Notes: generated by a model not told the origin, from the sequence alone. Shown: positions 17,519 through 27,035, counted from the first letter of the stretch. The stretch is DNA of 64,000 nt from Arthrobacter sp. E3 (GCF_017353415.1 NZ_JAFMPX010000001.1:62001-126000), one strand, 5' to 3'. Translations and numbers: made by a program.

Positions 17519-17611
17519 GGGCAAACTCCTTCTGGCCGGGCTGCCGGCGTGCGGGCTGATCTTGCTGCCAATGTACGTTAGTTGGGAGCCTGGCTGCCGT
17601 CCGGTTCGGCT

Positions 17612-18988
17612 TTAGAGTATTATCCGCATCGGGTCCTCCAAGATCTGCTTGAGATTCTGCAGGAACGCGGCCGCTGTGGCGCCATCGAGAACCCGGTGGT
17701 CCACCGTCAGCGTGAGTTTGAGTACTTTCCGTGTGGTGAGTTCACCGTCGCGCACCACCGGCTCCTCCGACGTTGCACCCACGGCGAGGATCGCTGCTTC
17801 GGGCGGGTTGATGATGGCCGTGAAATTGTCGATTCCAAACATGCCCAAGTTACTGACCGTAAACGTCCCGCCGCTGAACTGCTGCAGTGTCAAGGCCCCT
17901 TCCCTGGCCTTGCTCGCCAATTCACGCGTCTCCATGGCGATCTCCGCCAGGCCCTTCCGGTCCGCACCCCGCACCACAGGCACAATCAGGCCGTCCGGTA
18001 CCGCAACGGCCAGGCCCACGTTGACGTGCCGATGCTGATAGATCTTGTCACCGGCCCACGACGAATTCACCACCGGGTGTGCCCGCAGCGCCACCGCACA
18101 GGCGCGCACCAGCAGGTCGGTGACGCTAGCCTTGACCCCCACATCCGCAAACCTCGCATTGATTCCACTGCGGAACTCCAGCAGCGCATCCATCTGAACC
18201 ACGGCCGTCAGGAAGAAGTGCGGCACCGCGGCGCTCTCGGTCAGCCGTTTGGCCACGACCTTGCGCATCTGCGTCAACGGGATCTCAACCGAATCCTCCT
18301 GTGCAGCAGGTGCAGAAACAGTTGCCGGTGCAGGCGTGGACGACGGCGAGGGGGCCTTCTCATTCTGGCTGGCAGCAGCGGCATGGTCGCCAGAGGCGTG
18401 GTCACCAGGGGCGTGGTGTTCGGCGGCCAGAACATCCGCCCTGACCACCCGGCCTCCGGGACCGGTGCCCTTGATGTCCGCAGGATCAAGGCCCCGTTCC
18501 ACCGCCATCTTGCGCGCCAACGGAGATGCGAACACCCTGCCATCGGCATGACCGTGGGGGTCGGCATCGGGGTGGGCATCACTCTTCGGGGCAACGTCTC
18601 CGATTTCGGGCGTCGCAGTCTCTGCCGAACCGCCGCCTTCCGGAGCAGCGGCGCCCGGCACATCCCCGCCGTCGTCCTTCTTTTCCGCGCCTTCACCTCC
18701 TTCGCCGCCGGAACTGGAGCCAGACTCAGAGTCAGCACCGGAGCCGGTACCGCTGCCGTCACCAATGAATGCGACAGGCTGGCCGATGGCCACAGTGGCG
18801 CCCTCGGCCACCAGCAGACGCTCCAGCACGCCGTCGTCAAACGCCTCCAAGTCCATCGTGGCCTTGTCCGTTTCGATCTCGCCGATGACGTCGCCAGCCT
18901 TGACTGTGTCGCCAACGTGTTTGAGCCAACGGCCCAGAATCCCTTCCTCCATGGTGTCGGAAAGGCGGGGCATAATTACCTCTGGCAT
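17612..18988 (-). CDS. pdhC: Pyruvate dehydrogenase-type E2 (dihydrolipoamide acetyltransferase)
   Basis: This 458-residue E2 has one lipoyl domain (lipoyl lysine 42 in EIETDKATM), an acidic Gly/Ser/Asp linker at about 76-145, an E3-binding domain (RVFASPLARKMAVERGL near 150), a second Ala/Pro/Ser linker, and the acyltransferase core with catalytic His431 and Asp435 in DHRVLDG. AGGAGG lies close upstream of the ATG. It follows E1beta by 9 bases. The core resembles pyruvate and acetoin dehydrogenase E2 proteins more than the branched-chain E2 at 43268. No E3 gene is in the window. Confidence 0.88.
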   Translation of the reverse strand: MPEVIMPRLSDTMEEGILGRWLKHVGDTVKAGDVIGEIETDKATMDLEAFDDGVLERLLVAEGATVAIGQPVAFIGDGSGTGSGADSESGSSSGGEGGEGAEKKDDGGDVPGAAAPEGGGSAETATPEIGDVAPKSDAHPDADPHGHADGRVFASPLARKMAVERGLDPADIKGTGPGGRVVRADVLAAEHHAPGDHASGDHAAAASQNEKAPSPSSTPAPATVSAPAAQEDSVEIPLTQMRKVVAKRLTESAAVPHFFLTAVVQMDALLEFRSGINARFADVGVKASVTDLLVRACAVALRAHPVVNSSWAGDKIYQHRHVNVGLAVAVPDGLIVPVVRGADRKGLAEIAMETRELASKAREGALTLQQFSGGTFTVSNLGMFGIDNFTAIINPPEAAILAVGATSEEPVVRDGELTTRKVLKLTLTVDHRVLDGATAAAFLQNLKQILEDPMRIIL

Positions 18989-18997
18989 GGGGTCCTC

Positions 18998-20011
18998 CTA
19001 GCTTTCGAAACTTGTGTCATCGAGCAGTTCAAGGATCACGCGGCGCAGGTCCCCGGCATCGGGCAGGGCGCGGCGTTCCAAGGGTTTCGCGTATGGGAGC
19101 GGGACTTCGGCCGCCGCCACCCGGCGCACGGGCGCGTCCAAGTAGTCAAATGCACCCTCCATCAAAGTGGCGGAGATTTCAGCACCGATCCCGTAGCTGA
19201 GCCAGTCGTCCTCCAGCACCACGGCCCGGCCCGTCTTGCGCACCGAAGCACAGATGGTGGGACGGTCAAGGGGGCGCAGGCTGCGCAGGTCCACGACCTC
19301 CACGGAGATGCCTTCCTCCGCCATTTGGCGGGCAACCTCAACGGCGATGGTCGTGGCCCGCGAGTACGCGATTACCGTCAGGTCGGTGCCCTCCTTGACG
19401 ACGGCGGCCCGGCCAATTTCCGCCGGCACGTCACCTGCGGGAACCTCACCCTTCGTGTTGTACAGGGCAAGGTTCTCCAAGAAGATGACGGGGTCGTCGT
19501 CCCGGATGGCCGCAAGCAGCAACGCCTTGGCGTCGGCGGGGGTGGAGGGTGCCACCACCTTGAGACCGGGCACGTGCGCGTACCAGACCTCTAGATTTTG
19601 GGAGTGTGTGGCTGCCAGCTGCTGCCCGCCGCCGCCTGGCATTCTGATCACCATGGGCACGCTTTGTTGCCCACCGAACATGCCGTAGATCTTCGCTGCA
19701 TGGTTCACGATCTGGTCGATGGCGATCAGGCTGAAGTTCAGTGTCATGATCTCCACTACCGGGCGCATGCCCAGCATGGCGGCACCGATGGCCGCCCCCA
19801 CGAAGCCTTCCTCCGCGATGGGAGTATCCCTGACTCGTTCCGGGCCGAACTCGGTTAGCAGCCCTGCCGTGATTTTGTAGGAACCTTCAAAGATGCCGAT
19901 TTCCTCACCCACGAGGATTACCTTGTCATCGCGGCTCATCTCGCTCCGGAGGGCGTCGTTCAGGGCCTGCCGGTAAGTGACCAGCGTTGTCTTGTCTGCT
20001 TCTGTGCTCAT
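18998..20011 (-). CDS. pdhB: Pyruvate dehydrogenase-type E1 component, beta subunit
   Basis: This 337-residue transketolase-type subunit has LVGEEIGIFEGSYKITAG near residue 36, RDTPIAEEGFVGAAIGAAMLG near residue 60 and the C-terminal transketolase domain with VVDLRSLRPLD. It pairs with the alpha subunit to bind thiamine diphosphate and decarboxylate the 2-oxoacid. MRMPGGGGQQLAATHSQ matches the usual substrate-channel region of PdhB. The ATG overlaps the alpha-subunit stop (ATGA). An acetoin dehydrogenase AcoB assignment cannot be ruled out from sequence alone. Confidence 0.87.
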   Translation of the reverse strand: MSTEADKTTLVTYRQALNDALRSEMSRDDKVILVGEEIGIFEGSYKITAGLLTEFGPERVRDTPIAEEGFVGAAIGAAMLGMRPVVEIMTLNFSLIAIDQIVNHAAKIYGMFGGQQSVPMVIRMPGGGGQQLAATHSQNLEVWYAHVPGLKVVAPSTPADAKALLLAAIRDDDPVIFLENLALYNTKGEVPAGDVPAEIGRAAVVKEGTDLTVIAYSRATTIAVEVARQMAEEGISVEVVDLRSLRPLDRPTICASVRKTGRAVVLEDDWLSYGIGAEISATLMEGAFDYLDAPVRRVAAAEVPLPYAKPLERRALPDAGDLRRVILELLDDTSFES

Positions 20012-21048
20012 GGCAGCACCACCATCCTTTCGCCGGGAAGTGCCGTGGGCGCATTGGGCACCGGGGTTGCATACGCATAGTCAAAGAGTTGATCAGGGGT
20101 GGGGTCCGGTCCCGCGTCCGCAAATGCCACGGCCGCCGCCACCTCACCGTCCACCTTGGTTTCAATGGCCGCTGCCTGCTTTTCGGTGAGCGTGCCATCG
20201 GCAATCAGCTGGGCACGCAATGCCGGCACCGGATCCGCCTTTTGGGCAGTTTCAACATCCGCCGCAGAACGGTATCTTGCCGGGTCAACCACGGAGTGTC
20301 CGCGCAGCCGGTAGCTCATCAATTCCAGCAAGGCTGGCCGGCGTTCCGTCCGGGCTTGGTCAAGCGCTTCTGTGGCTGCTTGGCGCACAGCCAGGACGTC
20401 CCCGCCGTCGGCCCTGACCCCGGGAATCCGGTATGAGGCACCGCGCTTGTACAGTTCCGGCTCCCCTGCCGCCATCTCCACGGTGGTGCCCATGCCGAGC
20501 CTGTTGTTAATGACCACATAGACAATGGGCAGCGACCACACAGCCGCCAAGTTCAGGGACTCGTGGAATGCGCCGATGTTGGTGGTCCCGTCCCCCATCT
20601 GGCACATGACGGCCTCAGCGTCCGGTCCCGGTGCACCCCGGTACGTCAATGCCAGCGCCGCGCCAGTCGCCGGGGGGATCTGGCCGCCCACAATCCCATA
20701 TCCGCCGAGCATCCGTTTCTCGGTGTCGAACAGGTGCATGGACCCTCCCCGGCCTTTGGAGACGCCGGTGGACTTGCCAAACAGTTCAGCCATTACCTTG
20801 CCGGTGTCCATGCCACGCATCAGGGCGTAGCCATGGTCCCGGTAGTTGGTGAAAAGGTAGTCGGTGGGCCGCAACGCGTCCATCAGCCCCACCACTGACG
20901 CCTCTTCGCCCAGGTTCAAGTGGCAATAGCCGCCGACCTTGGCGCGTTTGTACATCTGGTCCGCGCTCAATTCGAACTTGCGGATGAGTACCATCCGCCG
21001 GTAAAACTCCACCAACTGGTCGGCTTCCGCCGTCCTCGACTGTTTCAT
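20008..21048 (-). CDS. pdhA: Pyruvate dehydrogenase-type E1 component, alpha subunit
   Basis: This 346-residue subunit carries the thiamine-diphosphate motif GDGTTNIGAFHESLNLAA...NN near residue 160 and the phosphorylation-loop-like SYRLRGHSVVDPARYR near 280. GRGGSMHLFD near residue 100 is standard for heterotetrameric pyruvate or acetoin E1alpha. AGGAG lies seven bases before the ATG. Relatives of this organism normally use a homodimeric AceE for central pyruvate oxidation, so this complex may be a second or specialised one; that is an inference. It begins the alpha-beta-E2 operon, 83 bases after the CBS gene. Confidence 0.87.
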   Translation of the reverse strand: MKQSRTAEADQLVEFYRRMVLIRKFELSADQMYKRAKVGGYCHLNLGEEASVVGLMDALRPTDYLFTNYRDHGYALMRGMDTGKVMAELFGKSTGVSKGRGGSMHLFDTEKRMLGGYGIVGGQIPPATGAALALTYRGAPGPDAEAVMCQMGDGTTNIGAFHESLNLAAVWSLPIVYVVINNRLGMGTTVEMAAGEPELYKRGASYRIPGVRADGGDVLAVRQAATEALDQARTERRPALLELMSYRLRGHSVVDPARYRSAADVETAQKADPVPALRAQLIADGTLTEKQAAAIETKVDGEVAAAVAFADAGPDPTPDQLFDYAYATPVPNAPTALPGERMVVLP

Positions 21049-21131
21049 TGTGGTTCTCCTTCAAGCCTGCATAGCTCTGGCAGTGCTGTGGTGAGTGGTG
21101 CCCGGTTGCCGGGCCTGCTGTGAGGGGATTC

Positions 21132-21617
21132 TCAGGTCCCGGGCGACTGTTCATGAAGTTCAAACCGGCTGCCGTCGGCTTGGCACCGGGGGCATTTATC
21201 CGGCGGGGTGGGCCCGCGTACTGGTTCCCCGCACACCGCACACACCCATTCCGTGGCAAGCAGCGAGACAATGTCTCCGCGGCTCACGATTCCCACGACT
21301 CGACCATCCTCCAGAACCGGGAGCCGGCGAACTCGCTTTTCGATCAGCAGGTGCCGCAAGTCTGCGATCTTGGTTCCCGCGCTGACGGAAATCACGGCGG
21401 TGGTCATGAGGGACGCTGCCGTTGTGCCCTCTTTGGCGAGTAGGTCGAATTCGCTCACCAATCCTAAGACGTGACCCGAGTCGTCCACGACGGGCACGCC
21501 GCTGATCCGGTTGGCCCGCAGCAAATCCGCGATCTCGGCCACTGCCGTGTCCCCGGGAATGGCTATCACCGGGCTGCTCATGATGTCTGCCGCCGTAGCG
21601 GGGATTCTGGCGTCCAT
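21132..21617 (-). CDS. CBS-pair protein with C-terminal rubredoxin-like zinc/iron ribbon
   Basis: This 161-residue protein has two CBS domains (about 10-62 and 66-121; IMSSPVIAIPGDTAVAE and LMTTAVISVSAGTKIAD are their first strands). They are followed directly by a small metal-binding tail: WVCAVCG at 125-130 and KCPRCQ at 141-146, four cysteines spaced as in the rubredoxin domain of rubrerythrin. CBS pairs sense adenine nucleotides; the tail could bind iron or zinc. AGGAG precedes the ATG. It starts 8 bases after the MFS gene and ends 83 bases before E1alpha, so one transcript is possible. The function is unknown. Confidence 0.85.
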   Translation of the reverse strand: MDARIPATAADIMSSPVIAIPGDTAVAEIADLLRANRISGVPVVDDSGHVLGLVSEFDLLAKEGTTAASLMTTAVISVSAGTKIADLRHLLIEKRVRRLPVLEDGRVVGIVSRGDIVSLLATEWVCAVCGEPVRGPTPPDKCPRCQADGSRFELHEQSPGT

Positions 21618-21625
21618 GGTTTCTC

Positions 21626-23212
21626 CTAAGGTGCTTGTAACGGTCCGTGGCGGCCGGACCTGTGTCCGGCTGCCCCAAATTTTGCGGCGTATTGTCCTTT
21701 GCGCGGCTGCCCGAAGCCGCTCTGGCCGGACCCGGCGGCGACAGCTCCGGGAGTGGTCTTGTCCTGGCAGCAGGCAGCCGATTCGTCGGGTATGAAGCCA
21801 CCGGCGTCCTTGTTGGTAATGCCGACGGCGGAGATGGCACCTCCGATCACCAGCAGTACTGCAACCACCGCCATGATGCGCCGGAACGAGTCAATATCCA
21901 GCGCTGTACCAACGATGATCCCGGCCAAGGCGATGGCGACCAGGCCCGCCACCCGGGAGACTGCGTTGTTCACTGCCGAACCAATGCCGCTTTGCAGCGG
22001 AGGGACCGCACTGAGAATGGCTGAGGTCAGCGGTGCCACCGTCACGGCAAGGCCAAGGCCGTACAGAACCAGGCCGGGAAGCATTTGCAGCCAGAAATTG
22101 AACGGCTCGCCAGCTGTCATCATCAACAAAAAGCCGATGCCGGCCACAACCGGGCCCACCGCCATGAACAGGCGCGGGCCGTACCTCCCGGCCAACCCTC
22201 CAAACACGCCTGCAAGGAACATGGAAAGCACCGCCACCGGCAGTGTTGCCAGCCCAGCCTGCGCGGCCGTGAATCCAGCAACCTCCTGCAGGAAGATCAC
22301 CACCATGAGCGGACCCAGTGACACTCCCGCATAGACAAATGCCGTGGCCAGATTGCCGACACCAAAATTACGGGCCCGGAACAGGACCAGAGGCATCATG
22401 GGGTGCCGTGCCTTGGCCTCCCAAACCAGGAACGCAACCAGCAGCAGTATCCCCACCACGAACGGAAGAAAGACGGCGGGGTTCTGCCAGCCGAGGCGTT
22501 GCTGCTCAATCAAGGCAAACACTGTGCCAGCCAGTCCCACCGCCGCCAGGACTGCACCGACGACGTCGACCGGCGGGTGTCCTTTTCCGGCGTCGAATGG
22601 TCCTACGGCCAACGGTCCGGAGGTGAAGACTGCCCCCGTTTGCTGCGGGGCAGCCGTGCGGGTCCGCCCCAAACCCATAAGGAGCACCAGCGTGATGGTG
22701 ATGGGAATGACATTAATGGCAAACACCAGCCGCCAACTGATGTACTCCACCAGCACCCCTCCAAGCAGGGGGCCGGCAACGAACGCGGTTCCAGTCCAGG
22801 CGGTCCACGTGCCTATGGCTTTGGCTCTGCCCGGGCCGGTGAAAATGGAGGTGATCATGGCCAGCGAGCTGGGCACCAGGAGTGCGGCCCCGGCACCCTG
22901 AACGGCACGGGCAGCAATGAGGAGCCCCCCGGTAGGTGCCACCGCGCAGGCCAGCGACGCGATACCAAAAATGGCCAACCCCAGACGAAGTATGCGGATC
23001 CGGCCAAAGTTGTCGGAGAGTGAACCTGCCAGGAGAATCAAGGCCCCCAGGGTCAGCAGGTAGGCATCAACCACCCATTGTTGGGTTGGCAGGCCACCAC
23101 CGAGATCATCTTCGATGGCAGGAAGTGCCACATTGACAATGGCACCGTCAAGAAACGCCACGAAAGACGCGAGGATGGCCACCCACAGAACCCGGCGCTG
23201 CAACGGCGTCAT
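21626..23212 (-). CDS. DHA2-family MFS drug/metabolite exporter
   Basis: This protein of about 528 residues has roughly 14 membrane segments. FLDGAIVNVALPAIEDDLGG near the N-terminus and GAGAALLVPSSLAMI in the middle are the DHA2 (EmrB/QacA-like) signatures. It probably exports a drug or metabolite by proton antiport. The start is uncertain. The ATG at 23212 sits just before the first membrane segment, but the frame is open much further, with another ATG at 23320, and none has a good ribosome-binding site. It lies 8 bases upstream of the CBS gene, in the same orientation, and is divergent from ndh. Confidence 0.82.
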   Translation of the reverse strand: MTPLQRRVLWVAILASFVAFLDGAIVNVALPAIEDDLGGGLPTQQWVVDAYLLTLGALILLAGSLSDNFGRIRILRLGLAIFGIASLACAVAPTGGLLIAARAVQGAGAALLVPSSLAMITSIFTGPGRAKAIGTWTAWTGTAFVAGPLLGGVLVEYISWRLVFAINVIPITITLVLLMGLGRTRTAAPQQTGAVFTSGPLAVGPFDAGKGHPPVDVVGAVLAAVGLAGTVFALIEQQRLGWQNPAVFLPFVVGILLLVAFLVWEAKARHPMMPLVLFRARNFGVGNLATAFVYAGVSLGPLMVVIFLQEVAGFTAAQAGLATLPVAVLSMFLAGVFGGLAGRYGPRLFMAVGPVVAGIGFLLMMTAGEPFNFWLQMLPGLVLYGLGLAVTVAPLTSAILSAVPPLQSGIGSAVNNAVSRVAGLVAIALAGIIVGTALDIDSFRRIMAVVAVLLVIGGAISAVGITNKDAGGFIPDESAACCQDKTTPGAVAAGSGQSGFGQPRKGQYAAKFGAAGHRSGRHGPLQAP

Positions 23213-23458
23213 CGGAGGATGTGCCGGCGGTCCGAAAACTGGCAGGATGGAGGCCACGCGGGCCGATTCTCCCCTACGCGGCCGGTCCGTTGGACCGTTA
23301 CCTTTGCGCTGCCTCCCCATGTGGCCATTAGAGCCCTGTGAGGCCAGCGCGTCAAGGGCACGGGACGGCCGGTCATTGACGTCCGTGCTCAACAGGGCGA
23401 TCGTGGAAGGGAAGGCAGCCGAACGGCTACGGTGAACAGTCAGCAACCAGGAGCGGTC

Positions 23459-24793
23459 ATGAAACCCAAGCAGTCCCCTCACATCCTTATTCTTGGCGGC
23501 GGATACGTCGGCCTCTACACCGCTTGGGGGCTGCGCCGAGCACTTCCCCGAGGCAAGGCTCGGGTCACGGTGGTTGAACCCAACCCGTACATGACGTACC
23601 AGCCTCTGCTGCCGGAGGTGGCTGGGGGCGAGCTTGACGCCCGCAGCGTTGCGGTGGATCTGACCCGTGCGCTGAAGGGCATGGACCTGTTTCGCGGACG
23701 GCTCCTCTCGCTGGACGTGGCAGCACGCACTGCCCGCCTTGAATCACTCAGCGGCGAAACCTCCACTGTGGCTTTTGACCACGTAGTCCTGGCCATGGGC
23801 GCAGTCAGCAGAACCTTTCCCACCCCGGGCTTGGCCGATCACGGTATCGGTTTCAAGACCCTTGCGGAAGCCGTCCACGTACGCAACCAGGTGTTGGGAA
23901 ACATTGCCCTTGCGGCAGCAGCCACCGACCCGGAAGTGCGGGCGAAGGCCTTGACGTTCGTCTTCGTGGGTGGCGGATACACGGGGGTGGAAGCTCTGTG
24001 CGAGCTCAGTGACCTGGCCAAGCTCGCAGTGGATGAACGCCCGTCGCTGAACCGCAGCGAACTGCGTTGGGTGCTGGTGGAAGCCTTGGACCGGGTGGCG
24101 CCGGAGGTAGGCCCTAAACTCTCAAAGTTCACTCTTGCCCAGCTGCGTGAACGCGGTATAGAAGTTCGTTTGGAGACCACCATGAAGTCCTGCGTGGATT
24201 CGCAGGTGATCCTCAGTGACGGCAGCACCTTCACCACGAACACCATTGTCTGGACGGCGGGCGTCAAGCCCAACCCTGTCTTGGATGACACCGACGTTCC
24301 CCGCGGCCCCAAGGGGCATGTCAGCGCCAATTCCAAGCTGCAGGTCATCGACGACGACGGCGTACCCGTGCCAGGCGTCTGGGCGGCCGGCGACAACGCT
24401 CAAGTACCCGACACAACTGCCGAAAAGCAGCCGGCGTTCTACGCGCCAAACGCACAAAACGCCATGCGCCAGGCGAAAGTGCTGGCGCAGAACATTGCAG
24501 CGGACTTGGACGGCAGGCCCCTGACAGAGTTCAAGCACAAGTCCCTGGGCACCTTGGCGAGCTACGGGGTTGGCCGGGGTGCCGCCGTCGTGCTGGGCAT
24601 TGAACTGAAAAACAGGCCCGCCTGGATCGTCGACAGGATGTACCACGGCCTGGCCGTGCCAACGTTCAACCGCAAGTGGCACGTGTTCTCGGCGTGGATT
24701 GCCGGCGCCCTCAGCAAGCGCGACCTCACCGCACTGCCGGGCATCGAACACCCCCGCCGGGCGTTCCTGGAAACGTTCGAGAAGAAGGATTAG
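23459..24793 (+). CDS. ndh: Type II NADH dehydrogenase (NDH-2)
   Basis: This 444-residue flavoprotein has two dinucleotide-binding motifs: ILGGGYVGLYTA near residue 11 (FAD) and FVGGGYTGVEAL near residue 170 (NADH), plus VWAAGDNAQVPD near 320 and QNAMRQAKVLAQNI after it. It oxidises NADH and reduces menaquinone without pumping protons. The C-terminal part, with WHVFSAWIAGAL, could rest on the membrane. I start at the ATG at 23459, preceded by CAGGAG; the frame opens 27 bases earlier. It converges with the ABC permease gene, only 6 bases apart. Confidence 0.88.
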   Translation: MKPKQSPHILILGGGYVGLYTAWGLRRALPRGKARVTVVEPNPYMTYQPLLPEVAGGELDARSVAVDLTRALKGMDLFRGRLLSLDVAARTARLESLSGETSTVAFDHVVLAMGAVSRTFPTPGLADHGIGFKTLAEAVHVRNQVLGNIALAAAATDPEVRAKALTFVFVGGGYTGVEALCELSDLAKLAVDERPSLNRSELRWVLVEALDRVAPEVGPKLSKFTLAQLRERGIEVRLETTMKSCVDSQVILSDGSTFTTNTIVWTAGVKPNPVLDDTDVPRGPKGHVSANSKLQVIDDDGVPVPGVWAAGDNAQVPDTTAEKQPAFYAPNAQNAMRQAKVLAQNIAADLDGRPLTEFKHKSLGTLASYGVGRGAAVVLGIELKNRPAWIVDRMYHGLAVPTFNRKWHVFSAWIAGALSKRDLTALPGIEHPRRAFLETFEKKD

Positions 24794-24799
24794 CGTCGC

Positions 24800-26020
24800 T
24801 CAGCCCTTTTTCGTGAAGGCCCTGCGCAGCGAGAGCTTGCGGGAATACTCAATGGAGCCGTAGCGGAACAAGTGCACGGCAACGCGCAGCGCCAGCAGGC
24901 CGAATACAAATAGTTCCGCAATCACAATGACCGCTGAGACGCCGTTGAGCGAGCCAAACGCGTTGCGCAGAATGGCGGTGATGGGCGCCGTGAAGGGGAA
25001 GTACGTGAAGACTTGCACAATCATGGAGCCGGGGTCGCTGACCACCAGGGTCACAACGTAAAACGGGACGAACATCATGATCATGACCGGGGCAAACACG
25101 GAAGCCGCATCCTTGGCCGTGGGCATGACGGCCCCAATGCCCACCAGCACGCCGGTAAAGAGGATGAAACCGCCAATAAACAAAAGCGCGCCCACCAGCA
25201 TCGGCAGGAACTGGAATTGCAGCGCGGAAAGGTCAAAGTCCGGGATGGCCAGCTGCCCGCGGAAGAACACATAGCCCAGCAGCATGGGAGTCGAAAACAC
25301 CAGCGCCTGCACCGCACCGACAAGGAACAGCGAAATCACCTTGCCCACCACCAACGTTGTGGGGTCAAGGGTGGTCAGGATCATTTCGGTGACCCGGTTC
25401 TCCTTCTCCTCCAGCGTTGAGGCCAGCATTTGATTGGCCAGCAGGATGATGACCACATAGAACAGCACCAGGAACAGCAGCGGCGGCACCACGGTTTCCA
25501 AGCCGCCGGAGGGTTGGCCGTCCTTGAACGTTTGCGCTTCGGTGCTGAAATTTCCCTGCACGGCTGCCGTCAGTTCAGCCGAGCCCACCTTTTCCTGGGC
25601 CGAAAGAATGACGAGCTGCTTGGCCACGGCATCGTATGTGCCGTTCTTGAAAATGCCCTGGTCCGTGCCATAGACCAGCACCGGTTCCTTCGTGATGGTG
25701 GCCGGGAAACTGAAGTAGGCATTGAGTTTGCCTTCCTTCACGCGTTCGACGGCGGTGCCCGGGCTGGTCTCGACGCGCCCGCCCATCGCTGTGGCAACGG
25801 CCGGATCAATGAGCTGCGAAGCGTCAGTGTAGCTGAAGTCGAGGCTCTGGTTTTTTTGTTGTTCCGTGCGGTTCTGTGCCGAAGAACTGCTGACAAAGAC
25901 CAGCACGAAGACAATGGCCAGCAGCACCGGAATGGCCAGTGTCGCAATCCAGAAGCGGCGTTTTTTCACGGTCCTGGTAAATTCAAATTGCACTACCGTG
26001 CCCAGGTTATGGCGGGCCAT
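24800..26020 (-). CDS. ABC-2 type transporter permease (NatB-like)
   Basis: This 406-residue protein has one N-terminal membrane segment (about 24-45), a large extracytoplasmic domain (46-170) and five further segments, the layout of NatB-type sodium or drug exporters. The motif LEEKENRVTEMILTTLDPTTLVVGKV near residue 210 is the hallmark of these permeases, linking the membrane part to the ATPase. It starts one base after the ATPase gene ends, so both act together. The substrate is unknown. Confidence 0.85.
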   Translation of the reverse strand: MARHNLGTVVQFEFTRTVKKRRFWIATLAIPVLLAIVFVLVFVSSSSAQNRTEQQKNQSLDFSYTDASQLIDPAVATAMGGRVETSPGTAVERVKEGKLNAYFSFPATITKEPVLVYGTDQGIFKNGTYDAVAKQLVILSAQEKVGSAELTAAVQGNFSTEAQTFKDGQPSGGLETVVPPLLFLVLFYVVIILLANQMLASTLEEKENRVTEMILTTLDPTTLVVGKVISLFLVGAVQALVFSTPMLLGYVFFRGQLAIPDFDLSALQFQFLPMLVGALLFIGGFILFTGVLVGIGAVMPTAKDAASVFAPVMIMMFVPFYVVTLVVSDPGSMIVQVFTYFPFTAPITAILRNAFGSLNGVSAVIVIAELFVFGLLALRVAVHLFRYGSIEYSRKLSLRRAFTKKG

Positions 26021-26021
26021 G

Positions 26022-26981
26022 TCACTTCACCGGACCTTGGGTGTTGCCGGCGGGCGCGGTGCCGGTGCTTCCAACTGCCACCTCTTCGCCGTAGATCTGG
26101 ATGAAGATGTCATCCAGGCTGCGTTTGGCTGCCACAAATCCGCGCACCACCACGCCAGCCAGCACCAGTTCCTTGAGTATCTGCGCCTCGTCGATGCTCT
26201 CATCCACGGACAGCTCCGCATAGTTCGTTTCATGCAGAGCCACCTTGTAGTGCGACGAGGTTGGCAGGTTCCCAGAGTATTTGAGTTTGATGGTGCGCCC
26301 GCCAAACTGATTCTGTACCTCGTCGATGGTGCCGTAGGCCTCGGCCCTGCCGTCCTTGAGGAGGATGATCCGGTCACACAACCGCTCCACCTCCTCCATT
26401 TGGTGGGTGACCATCATGACCGTGGCACCGGCTTCCTTGCGCTCTTCGATGATGTCCATCAGGAGCCGCCTGTTGACAGGGTCAAAGCCCTTGGTGGGTT
26501 CATCGAGAATGAGCAATTCGGGTTCGTTCATGATGGTCACGCCCAGCTGGATCTTTTGCTGCTCCCCGCCGGAAAGCTTGTCCACGCGCACATCGGCCTT
26601 GTTCACCAGATCCACCCTGTCCAGGTACTGCCGGGAAAATGCCTGTGCGTTCTGTTTCGACAGGCCCTTGAGCCGGCCGAAGTAGGTCATGACGTCAAGC
26701 ACCGACTCTTTCTTGTACAGTCCCCGCTCCTCCGGCAGGTACCCAAGCCGGGAGCCAAAGTCGTCACTGAACACCTTCCCGTTGATCTCAAGGGTTCCCG
26801 AGGTGGGACGGTAGATACCCAGAAGTGCGCGGATCGTCGTCGTCTTTCCACTGCCGTTGCTACCCAGAAACCCGAAGGTCTCACCTCGGGCAACGTCAAA
26901 ACTCAGCCCCTCAATGACCTTCTTGGAGCCAAAGTGGATGTGGAAGTCATGGATGTGGATGAGCGGCGCTGCAGCATTCAT
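26022..26981 (-). CDS. ABC transporter ATPase (NatA-like)
   Basis: This 319-residue ATPase has Walker A GSNGSGKTT near residue 39, GYLPEERGLYKKE (the Q-loop region of the NatA group), signature LSGGEQQKIQLGV, Walker B LLILDEPTKGFDP and the switch histidine in MMVTHQMEE. A C-terminal extension of about 90 residues resembles the regulatory tail of this group. It energises the permease encoded directly downstream. Confidence 0.9.
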   Translation of the reverse strand: MNAAAPLIHIHDFHIHFGSKKVIEGLSFDVARGETFGFLGSNGSGKTTTIRALLGIYRPTSGTLEINGKVFSDDFGSRLGYLPEERGLYKKESVLDVMTYFGRLKGLSKQNAQAFSRQYLDRVDLVNKADVRVDKLSGGEQQKIQLGVTIMNEPELLILDEPTKGFDPVNRRLLMDIIEERKEAGATVMMVTHQMEEVERLCDRIILLKDGRAEAYGTIDEVQNQFGGRTIKLKYSGNLPTSSHYKVALHETNYAELSVDESIDEAQILKELVLAGVVVRGFVAAKRSLDDIFIQIYGEEVAVGSTGTAPAGNTQGPVK

Positions 26982-27035
26982 ACAGCCACACTAGTCCTTC
27001 GGGTTTCGATGGGTTAGTAGTCCGGAACCAGCAGC

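Noticed and set aside
17582-19594. 670-codon plus-strand open frame opposite the E2 and E1beta genes
   Set aside because: It spans two well-supported minus-strand genes and their gap. The translation is rich in Arg, His and Gly with no recognisable domain, as expected for an antisense shadow in GC-rich DNA.
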